A stretch of DNA of 48,119 nt from NCBI GenBank assembly GCA_947587085.1, contig CANPXX010000005.1, positions 1-48,119 on the forward strand. The letters run 5' to 3'. The translations under genes and the position numbers were made by a program. Shown one piece after another: positions 16,340 to 23,544 of the stretch. The notes under the pieces were generated by a model, which made no database searches, had not been told where the DNA came from, and saw only the letters and a program-made list of their open reading frames with translations. The stretch's first letter is position 1, and every line of letters starts with the position of its first letter. This stretch comes from an uncultured Clostridia bacterium (lineage in GTDB: Bacteria; Bacillota; Clostridia; Christensenellales; Borkfalkiaceae).

Positions 16340-16570
16340 ATGGTTAAGACCACTAAGACCAAGACGTATAACACCGAAACGGCTACGGTCGTAAAGAAGG
16401 TTGTGAGCGGTGCCTACGGCGACCCTGCCGGCTACGAAACGACGATGTATCTGACGCCCGAGGGAGATTACTTCCTCTATACGAACGGCGGCGCCGCATC
16501 GGCTTATGCGACCGAGAAGATCACCACGTACACCAAGGCGAACGCCAAGAAATGGCTTGAAGAAAACTGA
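16340..16570 (+). CDS. Small conserved-looking protein of unknown function (76 aa)
   Basis: A 76-residue soluble protein with a lysine/threonine-rich N-terminus (MVKTTKTKTYNTETATVVKK). A compact aromatic core follows (GAYGDPAGYETTMYLTPEGD, YFLYTNGG), then the end KITTYTKANAKKWLEEN. It has no signal peptide, membrane helix or cysteines. The layout of short beta-strands plus one C-terminal helix suggests a small beta-rich fold; I do not recognise the family. Expression signals are strong: a good promoter, GAGGAGG eight nucleotides before ATG, and an immediate terminator. That makes it a stand-alone, probably abundant, product. Confidence 0.8.
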   Translation: MVKTTKTKTYNTETATVVKKVVSGAYGDPAGYETTMYLTPEGDYFLYTNGGAASAYATEKITTYTKANAKKWLEEN

Positions 16571-16578
16571 ACAGAGGG

Positions 16579-16608
16579 GATCCGCCGCACGGCGGATCTT
16601 TTCTTTTT
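16579..16608 (+). terminator. Intrinsic terminator after the 76-residue protein gene
   Basis: Perfect stem GATCCGCCG/CGGCGGATC (16579-16587 and 16590-16598) with a 2-nt loop, then TTTTCTTTTT. Confidence 0.88.
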
Positions 16609-16719
16609 GCTCTTGTCGGTTCAAGGAGCCTTCTCTTCACATTCCTTTGTAGACGCGCCGAAACAGCGGGGGCGAAGTAGGCGCTTTGCGCCGAACAGCA
16701 GAGGCACACCGCTTTTTAT

Positions 16720-17475
16720 TGTCATTTCGACCGCCCTCGCGTTCTTTTTGCCGAAGGGCGGCACAAGCCGTAGGCGAAGTACCGAAGCATTCTTAAATGT
16801 CATTTCGAACGCGCGAGGCTTCTATTGTAGACCAAGCGCGAAGTATTCTCTAATGTCATGTTGCCCGACGCGTAGCGGCGCACGAGCCGTAAGGCGAAGT
16901 AGCCGAGAGCCCGCGTCCAATGGACGCGGGCTCTCGAGTCGAAACATCTCTACCTTGTTTTTAATGCGGTAGAGATTTCTCCACTCCGCTCGCTTTGCTC
17001 GCTTCGGTCGAAATGACAGAAGGGAGAACACGCGGAGCGGGTCATGACAGAATAGAAGCGCCCTTTCTATTAAAATGACTCGCGCGTAGCAAAATCGCAT
17101 TTTGCGGAGCGCGCCTCAATTTGCGCGGCTCGCCCGCGCTTGTTGTTTGCGCAAGCGATAGAGAGCCAAACCCAAGTTTCCCAGACAAGCTCCTTTCCGT
17201 TGCGAAATTCTTTGCCCTTATTCTTGCCCCGCAGGGTGTTTCTCTTTGGAAGAATTTCGCGAAACTGTTCTACGGAGCGCGCCTCAATTTGCGCGGCTCG
17301 TCCGCGCTTGTTGTCTGCGCAAGCGAAGAAGAGCCCCAAACACGTTTCCCGTACCCGCCAATTTCCGTCGCGAAATTCTTTGCCCGCATTATAAGACCAC
17401 GCGCGGCGCCTGTGCACCGCGCGTGGCTATTCGATGAAGAATTTCGCGAAATGTTTCTATAAAGAATTTCGCGAA
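16720..17475. repeat. Interspersed repeat cluster B (two composite copies, one empty palindrome)
   Basis: 16720-17018 is a chain of TGTCAT-family units and fragments, including TGTCATTTCGACC and TGTCATGTTGCCC arms, a GAGAGCCCGCGTCC hairpin and the GTAGAGATTTCTCC centre, ending ATGACA at 17013-17018. 17077-17200 is a full structured GC-rich segment (minus orientation), joined to a palindrome whose outer arms survive (17201-17212, one mismatch; 17250-17262) but whose inner arms are degraded. 17271-17367 is a second, 5'-truncated structured segment. 17368-17449 is an intact empty palindrome: outer arms 17368-17380 and 17437-17449, inner arms CCACGCGCGGCGC and GCACCGCGCGTGG (17397-17409, 17414-17426). 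An extra arm lies at 17462-17475, 24 nt after the jag stop. No genes. Confidence 0.85.
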
Positions 17476-17499
17476 ACTTTTTTCTCGAAACTTTTCCTC

Positions 17500-18420
17500 T
17501 CACTCCTCGTTCTCGGGCGCGGGTTCCTCGGGGGCTGCGGTCGGCTCCGTCTCCCGAAGCTCCTCGTCCGCCTTGCCGAGATAGGTCCCGAAAAATCCCG
17601 TGAAGCCGCCCTTCTTGTAGCCCGGCGTGCCGCTCCGGTTGAAGCTGGTGCCAGAGGTCTCGGGCGTCGCCTCGGCGGGGAGTTCGCGCTTGGGATAGGG
17701 CTTGTCGCCATACCCTCTGCGGTCGCGGTCCCGTCCGCCCCGCTTGTCGCCGTATCCCCTGCGGTCACGGTCGCGATCGCGGTCGCGTCCTCCCCGTCTG
17801 TCGTTGGGACGGAGATTTTTGGGGGTGATGACGACGTATCTCGCGGGCTCCTTTCCTTCGCTCTTGGTGGTGACTTCCTCGTTGTCCACGAGCGCGGAGT
17901 GGATGATCCGTCTCTCATAGGGGTTCATGGGTTCGAGGCGGACCCGCTTCCCGAGGCGCACCGCCTTGGCGGCGAGCTTCTGCGCCACCCGCCTCAGCGT
18001 CTCCTCACGCTCCTCGCGATAGTTCCCGCAGTCCACGACGACGCGTTTATATTCCTTTCTGCCCGTATTGGCGACGGCGCCCGCGAGCACCTGCACGGCG
18101 TCGATGACTTCGCCGCGTCTGCCGATGATGCCCTTCGCGGACTCCGCGTTGAGCTCGATGACGATCTTCTCTCCCTCCTCTTTGAGGGAGGGCGCCGCGT
18201 CGGAACCGAGGAGGGGGAAGAGCCCCTCGAGGAACTTCACGGCGCGTTCGCCGTCGGTGAGTTTCACGTTCGCCGTGATCTCGACGCGCGCGGGATGCGA
18301 ACCGAACAGTTTTTTCTTGCCCTCGTCGAGCACCGTCACGGTGACGTCCTCTTCCTTTGCGCCAAGTTGTTTCAGCCCCGTCTCGATCGCCTCGCGTACC
18401 GTTTTTCCTTCAAATTCCAT
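17500..18420 (-). CDS. jag: RNA-binding protein Jag/KhpB with an Arg-Asp-rich tail
   Basis: A 306-residue RNA-binding protein encoded just after yidC, as in most Bacillota. Jag_N domain: residues 1-50 (MEFEGKTVREAIETGLKQLG, KKKLFG). KH domain ~85-150 with the GxxG loop as IIGRRGEVIDAVQ. R3H domain ~150-215 with the Arg-His pair in NPYERRIIHSAL. KhpB partners KhpA and affects cell division and elongation through RNA binding. Unusual is the tail: two near-identical blocks, RRGGRDRDRDRDRRGYGDK and RGGRDRDRRGYGDK (~211-243), then a Pro/Glu-rich end. This is a low-complexity RGG-like region likely to add RNA affinity. It starts 18 nt after yidC. Confidence 0.93.
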   Translation of the reverse strand: MEFEGKTVREAIETGLKQLGAKEEDVTVTVLDEGKKKLFGSHPARVEITANVKLTDGERAVKFLEGLFPLLGSDAAPSLKEEGEKIVIELNAESAKGIIGRRGEVIDAVQVLAGAVANTGRKEYKRVVVDCGNYREEREETLRRVAQKLAAKAVRLGKRVRLEPMNPYERRIIHSALVDNEEVTTKSEGKEPARYVVITPKNLRPNDRRGGRDRDRDRDRRGYGDKRGGRDRDRRGYGDKPYPKRELPAEATPETSGTSFNRSGTPGYKKGGFTGFFGTYLGKADEELRETEPTAAPEEPAPENEE

Positions 18421-18438
18421 ATCGACCCTCTTGCTTGG

Positions 18439-19947
18439 TTATTTTTTCCTTTTTTTCTTGCCGTCATTCTGCGGACGGTCCTTTTTCATCCACTCGTACT
18501 GTCTGCCGTACTGCGCCTTGATGGCTTCCTCCTCCTTCTTGCGGAACACTCTTCCGAGGAAGAAGTTGGTGGCGAGCGTCACGGCGAGCGCTACGATACT
18601 GCTCATACACATATAGATGGAGAACGCGGCGCTGTACATGAACGCGAACACCGCATAGATGAGCGGCATGACGACGAGCATCACCTTCTGCGTGCGCGCG
18701 CCCTGTCCGTCCACCGTCTGATATTTGTTGCTGTCCTTCTGGCTCTTCATCATCACGAGCTGGGAGAGCACCATGAGCCCGATGGAGAGGATGATGAGGA
18801 TGAAATATCCGTTCGGCTGAGACTTCTCCTCGACGAGCTGCGAGGTGAGATTCTCGTATTGCTTCTCGTTGAACACGTTGGCGAGATTTTGCCTCTCGCC
18901 GTTCGAGAGCGTCACGGTCGCGCTGACCTGCTGTCTGAACTCGGAATAGGTGGGGATGGGGTGGTTATACGACACGTCGGGATACCACACGTTCTTGATC
19001 CACAAAAAGCCCGCGTCGTGCTCTTCGTACCACGCCTTGGCGGCGCTGCTTCCAAGCGAGACGACGTATTCGCGGCTCAGATCTTCCATCTTCGCGCCAT
19101 CTCCCGCCGCGGCGGCTTCGTCGAACGCCGCCCGCACGGGCGCGTCCGAGGGAAGCGCCGCATAGAGTTTATCCACGTCTAATTTGTATTCCCGCGTCAC
19201 CCGCTCGGCGCGCAGGCTGTATTCATAGAAGACGAAGCGGGTATCATCCGCCGAGACGACGCGGAGGTAGGGGATCTCCTCCTCCTGCGTGACGATCTCC
19301 CCGTTCCCGTCGCGGACGGGATCGCCGTTCTCGTCGAGCACGGGCTGCGACCGCACGATAGAGAACATCGTGTAGACGACGCCGTCCTCGGTAAAGGAGA
19401 CGTCCTTTTCAAAGACGAGGGAGAGCGCGTCGTCGTCCTCGCGGGGGAGATGGTAATCCTTCCCGTCCACGCCGTGTTCGAGTATGGCGGCGTTGTATGC
19501 CGAGGACATGTTCTCGAACATGCTCAGATTGGCGTACTGCGAATAGGCGCGGAAGCCCTGAAAGGCGACGATGAGGATGACGAGCGAGATGATCATGGGC
19601 AGACAGGCGCCCAAGAGGTTGTAACCGTTCTTCTTGTACAACTCCATCATCTTGGTGTTGTACATGTTCTTGTCGTTGGCGTACTGTTTTTGAAGTTTTT
19701 CGAGGTCCCCCCGCATCTCGTGCATGATGAGGTTCTGCTTGCGCATCTTGTAGCGCTGATAGATATCGAAGGGGAGGGTGATCGCCTTCAAGACGAGGGT
19801 GAAGAGGATGATGCCGAGACCGATGCTCGGCACGTTCTCGATGATGACGCGCGCAAACTGACCGAGCCAATCCAGCCCGACCTTGTATCCCTCTTCGAGG
19901 AGCGAAAAATCCGCGCCCGCTTGCAATAACGTTGTCAAAGTTCCCAT
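18439..19947 (-). CDS. yidC: Membrane protein insertase YidC/SpoIIIJ with a large extracytoplasmic insertion
   Basis: A 502-residue YidC/Oxa1 insertase; most Bacillota versions have 250-290 residues. The first core helix is at ~38-60 (SIGLGIILFTLVLKAITLPF). The cytoplasmic coiled hairpin follows, with QRYKMRKQN and KYANDK/ELYKKNGYNLLGACLPM, and a second helix (~115-135). The remaining three helices are at ~372-392 and ~418-465. Between them lies a ~230-residue soluble block (about 140-370: MSSAYNAAILEHGVDGKDYH, LDENGDPVRDGNGEIV, RVTREYKLDVDKLY) that must face outside the membrane. It is not the N-terminal periplasmic domain of Gram-negative YidC, because it is inserted between core helices. 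The tail is lysine-rich. The gene is 7 nt downstream of yidD. Confidence 0.93.
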   Translation of the reverse strand: MGTLTTLLQAGADFSLLEEGYKVGLDWLGQFARVIIENVPSIGLGIILFTLVLKAITLPFDIYQRYKMRKQNLIMHEMRGDLEKLQKQYANDKNMYNTKMMELYKKNGYNLLGACLPMIISLVILIVAFQGFRAYSQYANLSMFENMSSAYNAAILEHGVDGKDYHLPREDDDALSLVFEKDVSFTEDGVVYTMFSIVRSQPVLDENGDPVRDGNGEIVTQEEEIPYLRVVSADDTRFVFYEYSLRAERVTREYKLDVDKLYAALPSDAPVRAAFDEAAAAGDGAKMEDLSREYVVSLGSSAAKAWYEEHDAGFLWIKNVWYPDVSYNHPIPTYSEFRQQVSATVTLSNGERQNLANVFNEKQYENLTSQLVEEKSQPNGYFILIILSIGLMVLSQLVMMKSQKDSNKYQTVDGQGARTQKVMLVVMPLIYAVFAFMYSAAFSIYMCMSSIVALAVTLATNFFLGRVFRKKEEEAIKAQYGRQYEWMKKDRPQNDGKKKRKK

Positions 19948-19954
19948 ATTCGTT

Positions 19955-20245
19955 CTATACGAGCCATCTTCGCTTGCGGATCGCCTCCGGCGCCGGGTCG
20001 TTCCCTCCCTTCGAAAGGGGATTGCACCGCAAAATGCGCCACATGCCGAGAAGGATTCCCACGATCACGCCCCGGTTGTTGATACATTGTTTTGTGTACT
20101 CCGAGCAGGAGGGCGTGTAGAGACAAGTATGATGGGAGAGATACCGCTGATAGAATGCGATCATGCGGATGCACAGTCCGCGCAGATAGGGGCGGAACAC
20201 GGTGCGGCGAAGATATGCCGCGTTCTTCGCGATGAGCTCACGCAT
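19955..20245 (-). CDS. yidD: Membrane protein insertion efficiency factor YidD
   Basis: A 96-residue YidD (DUF37) protein that associates with the membrane and helps YidC-dependent insertion. Hallmarks are IAFYQRYLSHHTCLYTPSCSEY, with the CxxxPSCSxY cluster, and GMWRILRCNPLSKGGNDPAP near the end. I place the start at ATG 20245, which overlaps the rnpA stop by 8 nt (ATGCGTGA). The gene sits in the conserved rpmH-rnpA-yidD-yidC-jag order. The N-terminus is a little longer than average (RELIAKNAAYLRRTVFRPYL). Confidence 0.95.
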   Translation of the reverse strand: MRELIAKNAAYLRRTVFRPYLRGLCIRMIAFYQRYLSHHTCLYTPSCSEYTKQCINNRGVIVGILLGMWRILRCNPLSKGGNDPAPEAIRKRRWLV

Positions 20246-20567
20246 GCACAGCTTCAAACAGTCCTTCCCTCGTAAACATCTTTGTAAGGTCGCGCCTGAA
20301 CGCCGCAAAGGAATACTCCTCCGCCACCCGCGGGATGAGAAGGACGGAGCACGGCGCGATGGCTTCGGTATGGCGGAACGCCTCCCTCAAAAGCCGCTTC
20401 ACGCGGTTCCGCTGTACGCTCTTCCCGTACTTCTTTCCCACGCACACCGCCATCGCCGTCTCCTTCGAGGGGAGATAGACGGCGGTGAGCGTCGCCGAAT
20501 GCAGGCGCTTTCCCGACTTCAACACCGCGGCGATGCTCTTCGCCTTTTTCAGCCGGCGGTATTCCAT
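20238..20567 (-). CDS. rnpA: Ribonuclease P protein component
   Basis: A 109-residue basic protein subunit of RNase P, which matures tRNA 5' ends with the catalytic RNA. The diagnostic RNR motif appears as KYGKSVQRNRVKRLLREAFR (~50-70), and the N-terminus MEYRRLKKAKSIAAVLKSGK matches the family. I start it at ATG 20567, 4 nt after the rpmH stop; an upstream ATG at 20633 lies inside rpmH and is not used. It overlaps yidD by 8 nt. Confidence 0.96.
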   Translation of the reverse strand: MEYRRLKKAKSIAAVLKSGKRLHSATLTAVYLPSKETAMAVCVGKKYGKSVQRNRVKRLLREAFRHTEAIAPCSVLLIPRVAEEYSFAAFRRDLTKMFTREGLFEAVHA

Positions 20568-20571
20568 GCCC

Positions 20572-20706
20572 TTACGCGGAGATGTGCTTTCTCCCCTTGT
20601 TTCTGCGCCGTTTGAGTACCTTTCTTCCCGCATTGGACGCCATTCTCTTGCGGAATCCGTGCACCTTGCTTCTCTGTCTCTTCTTGGGCTGATACGTTCT
20701 CTTCAT
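20572..20706 (-). CDS. rpmH: Large ribosomal subunit protein bL34
   Basis: A 44-residue, very basic protein beginning [20 protein letters not shown] and ending GRKHISA, the standard L34 sequence. The ATG at 20706 follows AAGGAAGG and a near-perfect promoter (20772-20744). It marks the first gene of the rnpA-yidD-yidC-jag operon and, in most bacteria, the edge of oriC next to dnaA. Here the next gene upstream is dnaN, in the same direction. Confidence 0.98.
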   Translation of the reverse strand: MKRTYQPKKRQRSKVHGFRKRMASNAGRKVLKRRRNKGRKHISA

Positions 20707-20743
20707 GGTCAATTCCTTCCTTATTGGGGATTTTTCGGTTTAG

Positions 20744-20772
20744 ATTATAAAGATTTTCCCCCGCTCCGTCAA
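20744..20772 (-). promoter_or_regulatory. rpmH operon promoter
   Basis: Minus strand: -35 TTGACG (20772-20767), 17-nt spacer, -10 TATAAT (20749-20744). It lies between the dnaN stop (20777) and rpmH, so rpmH expression does not depend on dnaN transcription. Confidence 0.9.
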
Positions 20773-20776
20773 GCGA

Positions 20777-21874
20777 TTATGCCGCGTTTCTCACGGGTAA
20801 AATCAAATAAAGGCTGTCCTTTTTCTCGTTGTTCTGCAAAATGAAGGGGGAGATCGCCCCGTTGAAGGAGATGTCCACCTTCTCTTCCGAGAGGGCGCGG
20901 AGGGCGTCGAGCAAAAACTTTGCGTTCATGGAGATGGTGAGGTCCACGCCGTCCACCTCCGCCTTCACGCTCTCGGAGACGTTCCCGTATTCAGAAACGG
21001 AGGTGATCTTCACGCTGCCGCTCCCGATCTCCAGCGTGACGAGGTTGTTCTTGTCGCCGCGGTTGAGGATGTTGGCGCGCTCCGCGCTCGCCATGAGCTC
21101 GTTGCGGGAGAGGGTGACCTTGGTCGTGAAGGAGCGCGGGATGACGCTCTCCTTGCGGATGAAATCCCCCTGATACAGGCGGGAGACGATCACCATCCCG
21201 TCCGCGCCCACCATGAGCATGCCGCCCTGCGTGTAAAGGGTTATCTCGCTTTCGTCGTCGGTGAGCATGCGGGAGATCTCGGTGAGGGTGCGCGCGGGGC
21301 AGATGATGCTCCTCTCGCCGCTCTTGGAGAGCACGTCCGCGGTGGAGAAGGCGAGGCGGTAGCCGTCGAGGGCGATCACTTCGAGGAGATCGGAAAATTC
21401 CATGAGGCACCCTTTGAGGACGGGGCGGCTGTCGTCCTGCGCACAGCAGAACGTCGTCTCCGCGATCACCGCTTTCAGATCTCTTTGCCGCATGGTGAAC
21501 GAGTTCTCGCCGATCCCGAGGTCGATTTTGGGGAATTCCTCCGCGTTCAGCGCCTGCATATAGGAGACGCTGTCGCCGTACTTTATCTCCATTCCCTTCT
21601 CTCCCGTGGAGAGGGCGATCTCCTCGCCGAGGAGCTTCTGGCAAAAGTCGGCGAAGAGCTTGCCGGGGACGCACACCTCCCCTTCTTCGAGCACTTCCGC
21701 CTTCACCGATTTGCGGATGGAGAGCTCTCCGTCCGTCGCGAAGAGGGACAATCCCTCCTGCGTGGCGCTGAGAAGGATACATTCGAGGATGGGCGCCGTC
21801 GTGCGCGCCGCGCACGCCTTGCTCACCTTCATCACGGCTTCCGAGAGCGAAAGCCCGTCGCAGACCAATTTCAT
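20777..21874 (-). CDS. dnaN: DNA polymerase III beta subunit (sliding clamp)
   Basis: A 365-residue sliding clamp that tethers polymerase to DNA, with three repeated clamp domains. It begins MKLVCDGLSLSEAVMKVSKA and contains TTAPILECILLSATQEGL, ICPARTLTEISRML and KVDISFNGAISPFIL. The end YLILPVRNAA has the family's (M)PVR signature. The start at 21874 is set by AAGGAGG six nucleotides upstream; the in-frame ATG at 21892 lacks a ribosome site. It is transcribed away from the DnaA-box cluster and toward rpmH. The usual partner dnaA is not next to it or anywhere in this window. Confidence 0.96.
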   Translation of the reverse strand: MKLVCDGLSLSEAVMKVSKACAARTTAPILECILLSATQEGLSLFATDGELSIRKSVKAEVLEEGEVCVPGKLFADFCQKLLGEEIALSTGEKGMEIKYGDSVSYMQALNAEEFPKIDLGIGENSFTMRQRDLKAVIAETTFCCAQDDSRPVLKGCLMEFSDLLEVIALDGYRLAFSTADVLSKSGERSIICPARTLTEISRMLTDDESEITLYTQGGMLMVGADGMVIVSRLYQGDFIRKESVIPRSFTTKVTLSRNELMASAERANILNRGDKNNLVTLEIGSGSVKITSVSEYGNVSESVKAEVDGVDLTISMNAKFLLDALRALSEEKVDISFNGAISPFILQNNEKKDSLYLILPVRNAA

Positions 21875-21899
21875 CGCGTTCCCTCCTTGCATGCTGGAT

Positions 21900-22210
21900 G
21901 CTTATAAAAATAATATAATTATAATAGTAATAGAGGCGGTGGAAATGTGGACAACCTCTCCGCGCCCGCTCTGTTTCCTCTATTATAGCGGAATACGGGG
22001 AAAAATTCAAGCAATTTCTCCCCTTTCGGGAAAAACGGCGCGGGGAAATTTTTTGTGGAAGAGATGTGGACAAGCGTGGAAAACGGAGGGTTGTCCACAG
22101 GAGAAAAAAAGAAGGGAAGGGCGCGCGCGGCGGCGGGAGGGAAAAAGAAGAGGGGTTGTCCACAAATTTTTCCACGCGGTGGAAAAAAGAGCGGGGATTT
22201 TCCCACAGAC
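21900..22210. other. Probable chromosomal replication origin (oriC) with DnaA-box cluster
   Basis: The 388-nt gap between divergent dnaN and rsmG holds four copies of the 9-mer TTGTCCACA, one base off the classic TTATCCACA box. They are at 21946-21954 and 22065-22073 (minus) and 22091-22099 and 22156-22164 (plus). Looser relatives are TTGTGGAAG near 22053 and TTTTCCCACA near 22197. A perfect palindrome TTTTTCCACG/CGTGGAAAAA-like lies at 22167-22187. An AT-rich stretch (21900-21932) beside dnaN could be the unwinding element. Strand switch of flanking genes, rpmH, dnaN and nearby parS all agree with an origin. Confidence 0.8.
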
Positions 22211-22212
22211 GG

Positions 22213-22241
22213 TTGAAAAGAAAAGGGAAGCGTGCTATAAT
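22213..22241 (+). promoter_or_regulatory. rsmG promoter
   Basis: -35 TTGAAA (22213-22218), 17-nt spacer, -10 TATAAT (22236-22241), at the edge of the DnaA-box cluster. DnaA binding could affect it. Confidence 0.85.
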
Positions 22242-22262
22242 GAGGGGAAAGGAGAGGAAGGG

Positions 22263-22949
22263 ATGGAGAGAGTGGACTTTTCCGCGGCGGAGGCGCTTTA
22301 CAGGGCGCAAAAAGAGCGGTTCGACCGCTTCTTTGCCATGCTCCGCGAGGCGAACGGGAAGTTCAACCTCACCGCCGTCACGGGGGAGAGGGAGACCTTC
22401 TATAAACATTTTCTCGACAGTCTCGCGGGGGAACCCTTCTTCCCGCGGGGAGCGAACGTCGCCGAGGTCGGCTCGGGCGCGGGTTTCCCCTCCGTTCCCA
22501 TCATGCTGGTGCGGGAGGATCTGCGCTTCACCCTCATCGAGAGCACGGGGAAAAAGTGCGCCTTTCTGCGCGACGCCGTGCGGGAGATGGGGCTTCGGGC
22601 GGAGGTCGTGCACGCGCGGGCGGAGGAGCTCGGGAAGGACGCGGCGTTCCGCGAGAGATTCGGCACCGTCTGCGCGCGGGCGGTCGCGCGGCTCAACACG
22701 CTCGCGGAGTACTGCCTTCCCCTCGTGAAGAGGGGCGGGAGGATGATCGCCTACAAGGGCGCCGAGGACGAGACGGAGGAGGCGAAGAACGCCATCGCGC
22801 GCCTCGGGGGAGGGAGGACGGAGCGCGTCCTCTATGAACTGCCCGAAGGGATGGGGCGGCGCATGCTCGTCATAACGGAAAAGACGGGCGCAACGCCCGC
22901 GGCATATCCGCGCGGACAGGGCGCGGAGCGGAGGAGACCCATCGTATGA
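22263..22949 (+). CDS. rsmG: 16S rRNA (guanine-N7)-methyltransferase RsmG
   Basis: A 228-residue SAM-dependent methyltransferase that modifies G527 of 16S rRNA; its loss gives low-level streptomycin resistance. N-terminal helices include FDRFFAMLREANGKFNLTAV and HFLDSLAGEPFF. The SAM motif I is NVAEVGSGAGFPSVPIMLV, followed by FTLIESTGKKCAFL and FGTVCARAVARLNTLAEYC. ATG at 22263 follows AGGAGAGG. The C-terminus (GATPAAYPRGQGAERRRPIV) is typical, carrying the YPR motif. In many genomes rsmG lies with mnmG and parAB; here it starts the rightward arm directly at the origin and overlaps the next gene by four bases. Confidence 0.96.
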   Translation: MERVDFSAAEALYRAQKERFDRFFAMLREANGKFNLTAVTGERETFYKHFLDSLAGEPFFPRGANVAEVGSGAGFPSVPIMLVREDLRFTLIESTGKKCAFLRDAVREMGLRAEVVHARAEELGKDAAFRERFGTVCARAVARLNTLAEYCLPLVKRGGRMIAYKGAEDETEEAKNAIARLGGGRTERVLYELPEGMGRRMLVITEKTGATPAAYPRGQGAERRRPIV

Positions 22950-23422
22950 AGTGCTGCGCGCTCACGGGGCACAGGGAGCTCCCCCCCTCCTTCGACCGCA
23001 ATGCGCTCGCGGACGGCTTGCGCGGGCTCGTCTCGGAGGGATACGATTATTTCTTCTGCGGCATGGCGCAGGGGTTCGACCTTCTCGCCCTCGAATGTCT
23101 CGTCCGCATCAAGGCGGAGCGGCGCGTCTTTGTCGAGGCGTGCGTTCCCTACCGCGGGCAGGAGAACGGCTTCCCCTCGGCGGAGAGGAGAAGGTACCGC
23201 GAACTCATCGGCTGGTGCGACCGCACGACCATTCTCTATGACCGCTATACGAAGGGCTGTCTGCTCGCGCGCGACCGCTACATGGTGGACAGGGCAGATC
23301 TGCTCTTCGCCTACTGCGTCAAGCGGGAGGGGGGCGCGGCGTACACCGTCCGCTATGCGGAGCGGGTCGGCGTGGAGGTGCGCTATTTAGGGGGAACGGA
23401 CTTGGGCGCGGGAAATTTCTGA
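22946..23422 (+). CDS. SLOG-domain protein (DUF1273/YpsA-like)
   Basis: A 158-residue Rossmann-like protein of the SLOG superfamily, whose members bind nucleotides or nucleotide-derived signals. Motifs are CCALTGHRELPPSFD at the N-terminus, the glycine-rich loop YDYFFCGMAQGFDLLALECL (~30-50) and VDRADLLFAYCVKREGGAAYTVRYA with the second Gly-rich turn. The YpsA family in Bacillota affects cell division, and others sense NAD- or ADP-ribose-derived molecules; which applies here is unknown. Its ATG overlaps the rsmG stop (ATGA), so the two are translationally coupled. A terminator follows at 23471-23507. Confidence 0.85.
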   Translation: MKCCALTGHRELPPSFDRNALADGLRGLVSEGYDYFFCGMAQGFDLLALECLVRIKAERRVFVEACVPYRGQENGFPSAERRRYRELIGWCDRTTILYDRYTKGCLLARDRYMVDRADLLFAYCVKREGGAAYTVRYAERVGVEVRYLGGTDLGAGNF

Positions 23423-23470
23423 TTCCGCAAAGCGTTCAAAAGAAGGAAGGGAGCGCTCCCTTTCGAGCCG

Positions 23471-23507
23471 AAAGGGGAAAAAACGACAGCGTTTCCCCCT
23501 TTTTTTA
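23471..23507 (+). terminator. Intrinsic terminator of the rsmG operon
   Basis: Stem GGGGAAA/TTTCCCC (23474-23480 and 23492-23498) with flanking A/T pairing, then a T run (23500-23506). A small GGGAGC/GCTCCC palindrome lies just before it. Confidence 0.8.
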
Positions 23508-23544
23508 TGCCGCGGCGTGCTATACTGAGGGCAAAGGAGTGCAT

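Noticed and set aside
20991-22613. 540-codon minus-strand open frame spanning dnaN, the oriC candidate and part of rsmG
   Set aside because: It is out of frame with dnaN, crosses the origin region and opposes rsmG. The composition is that of a shadow.
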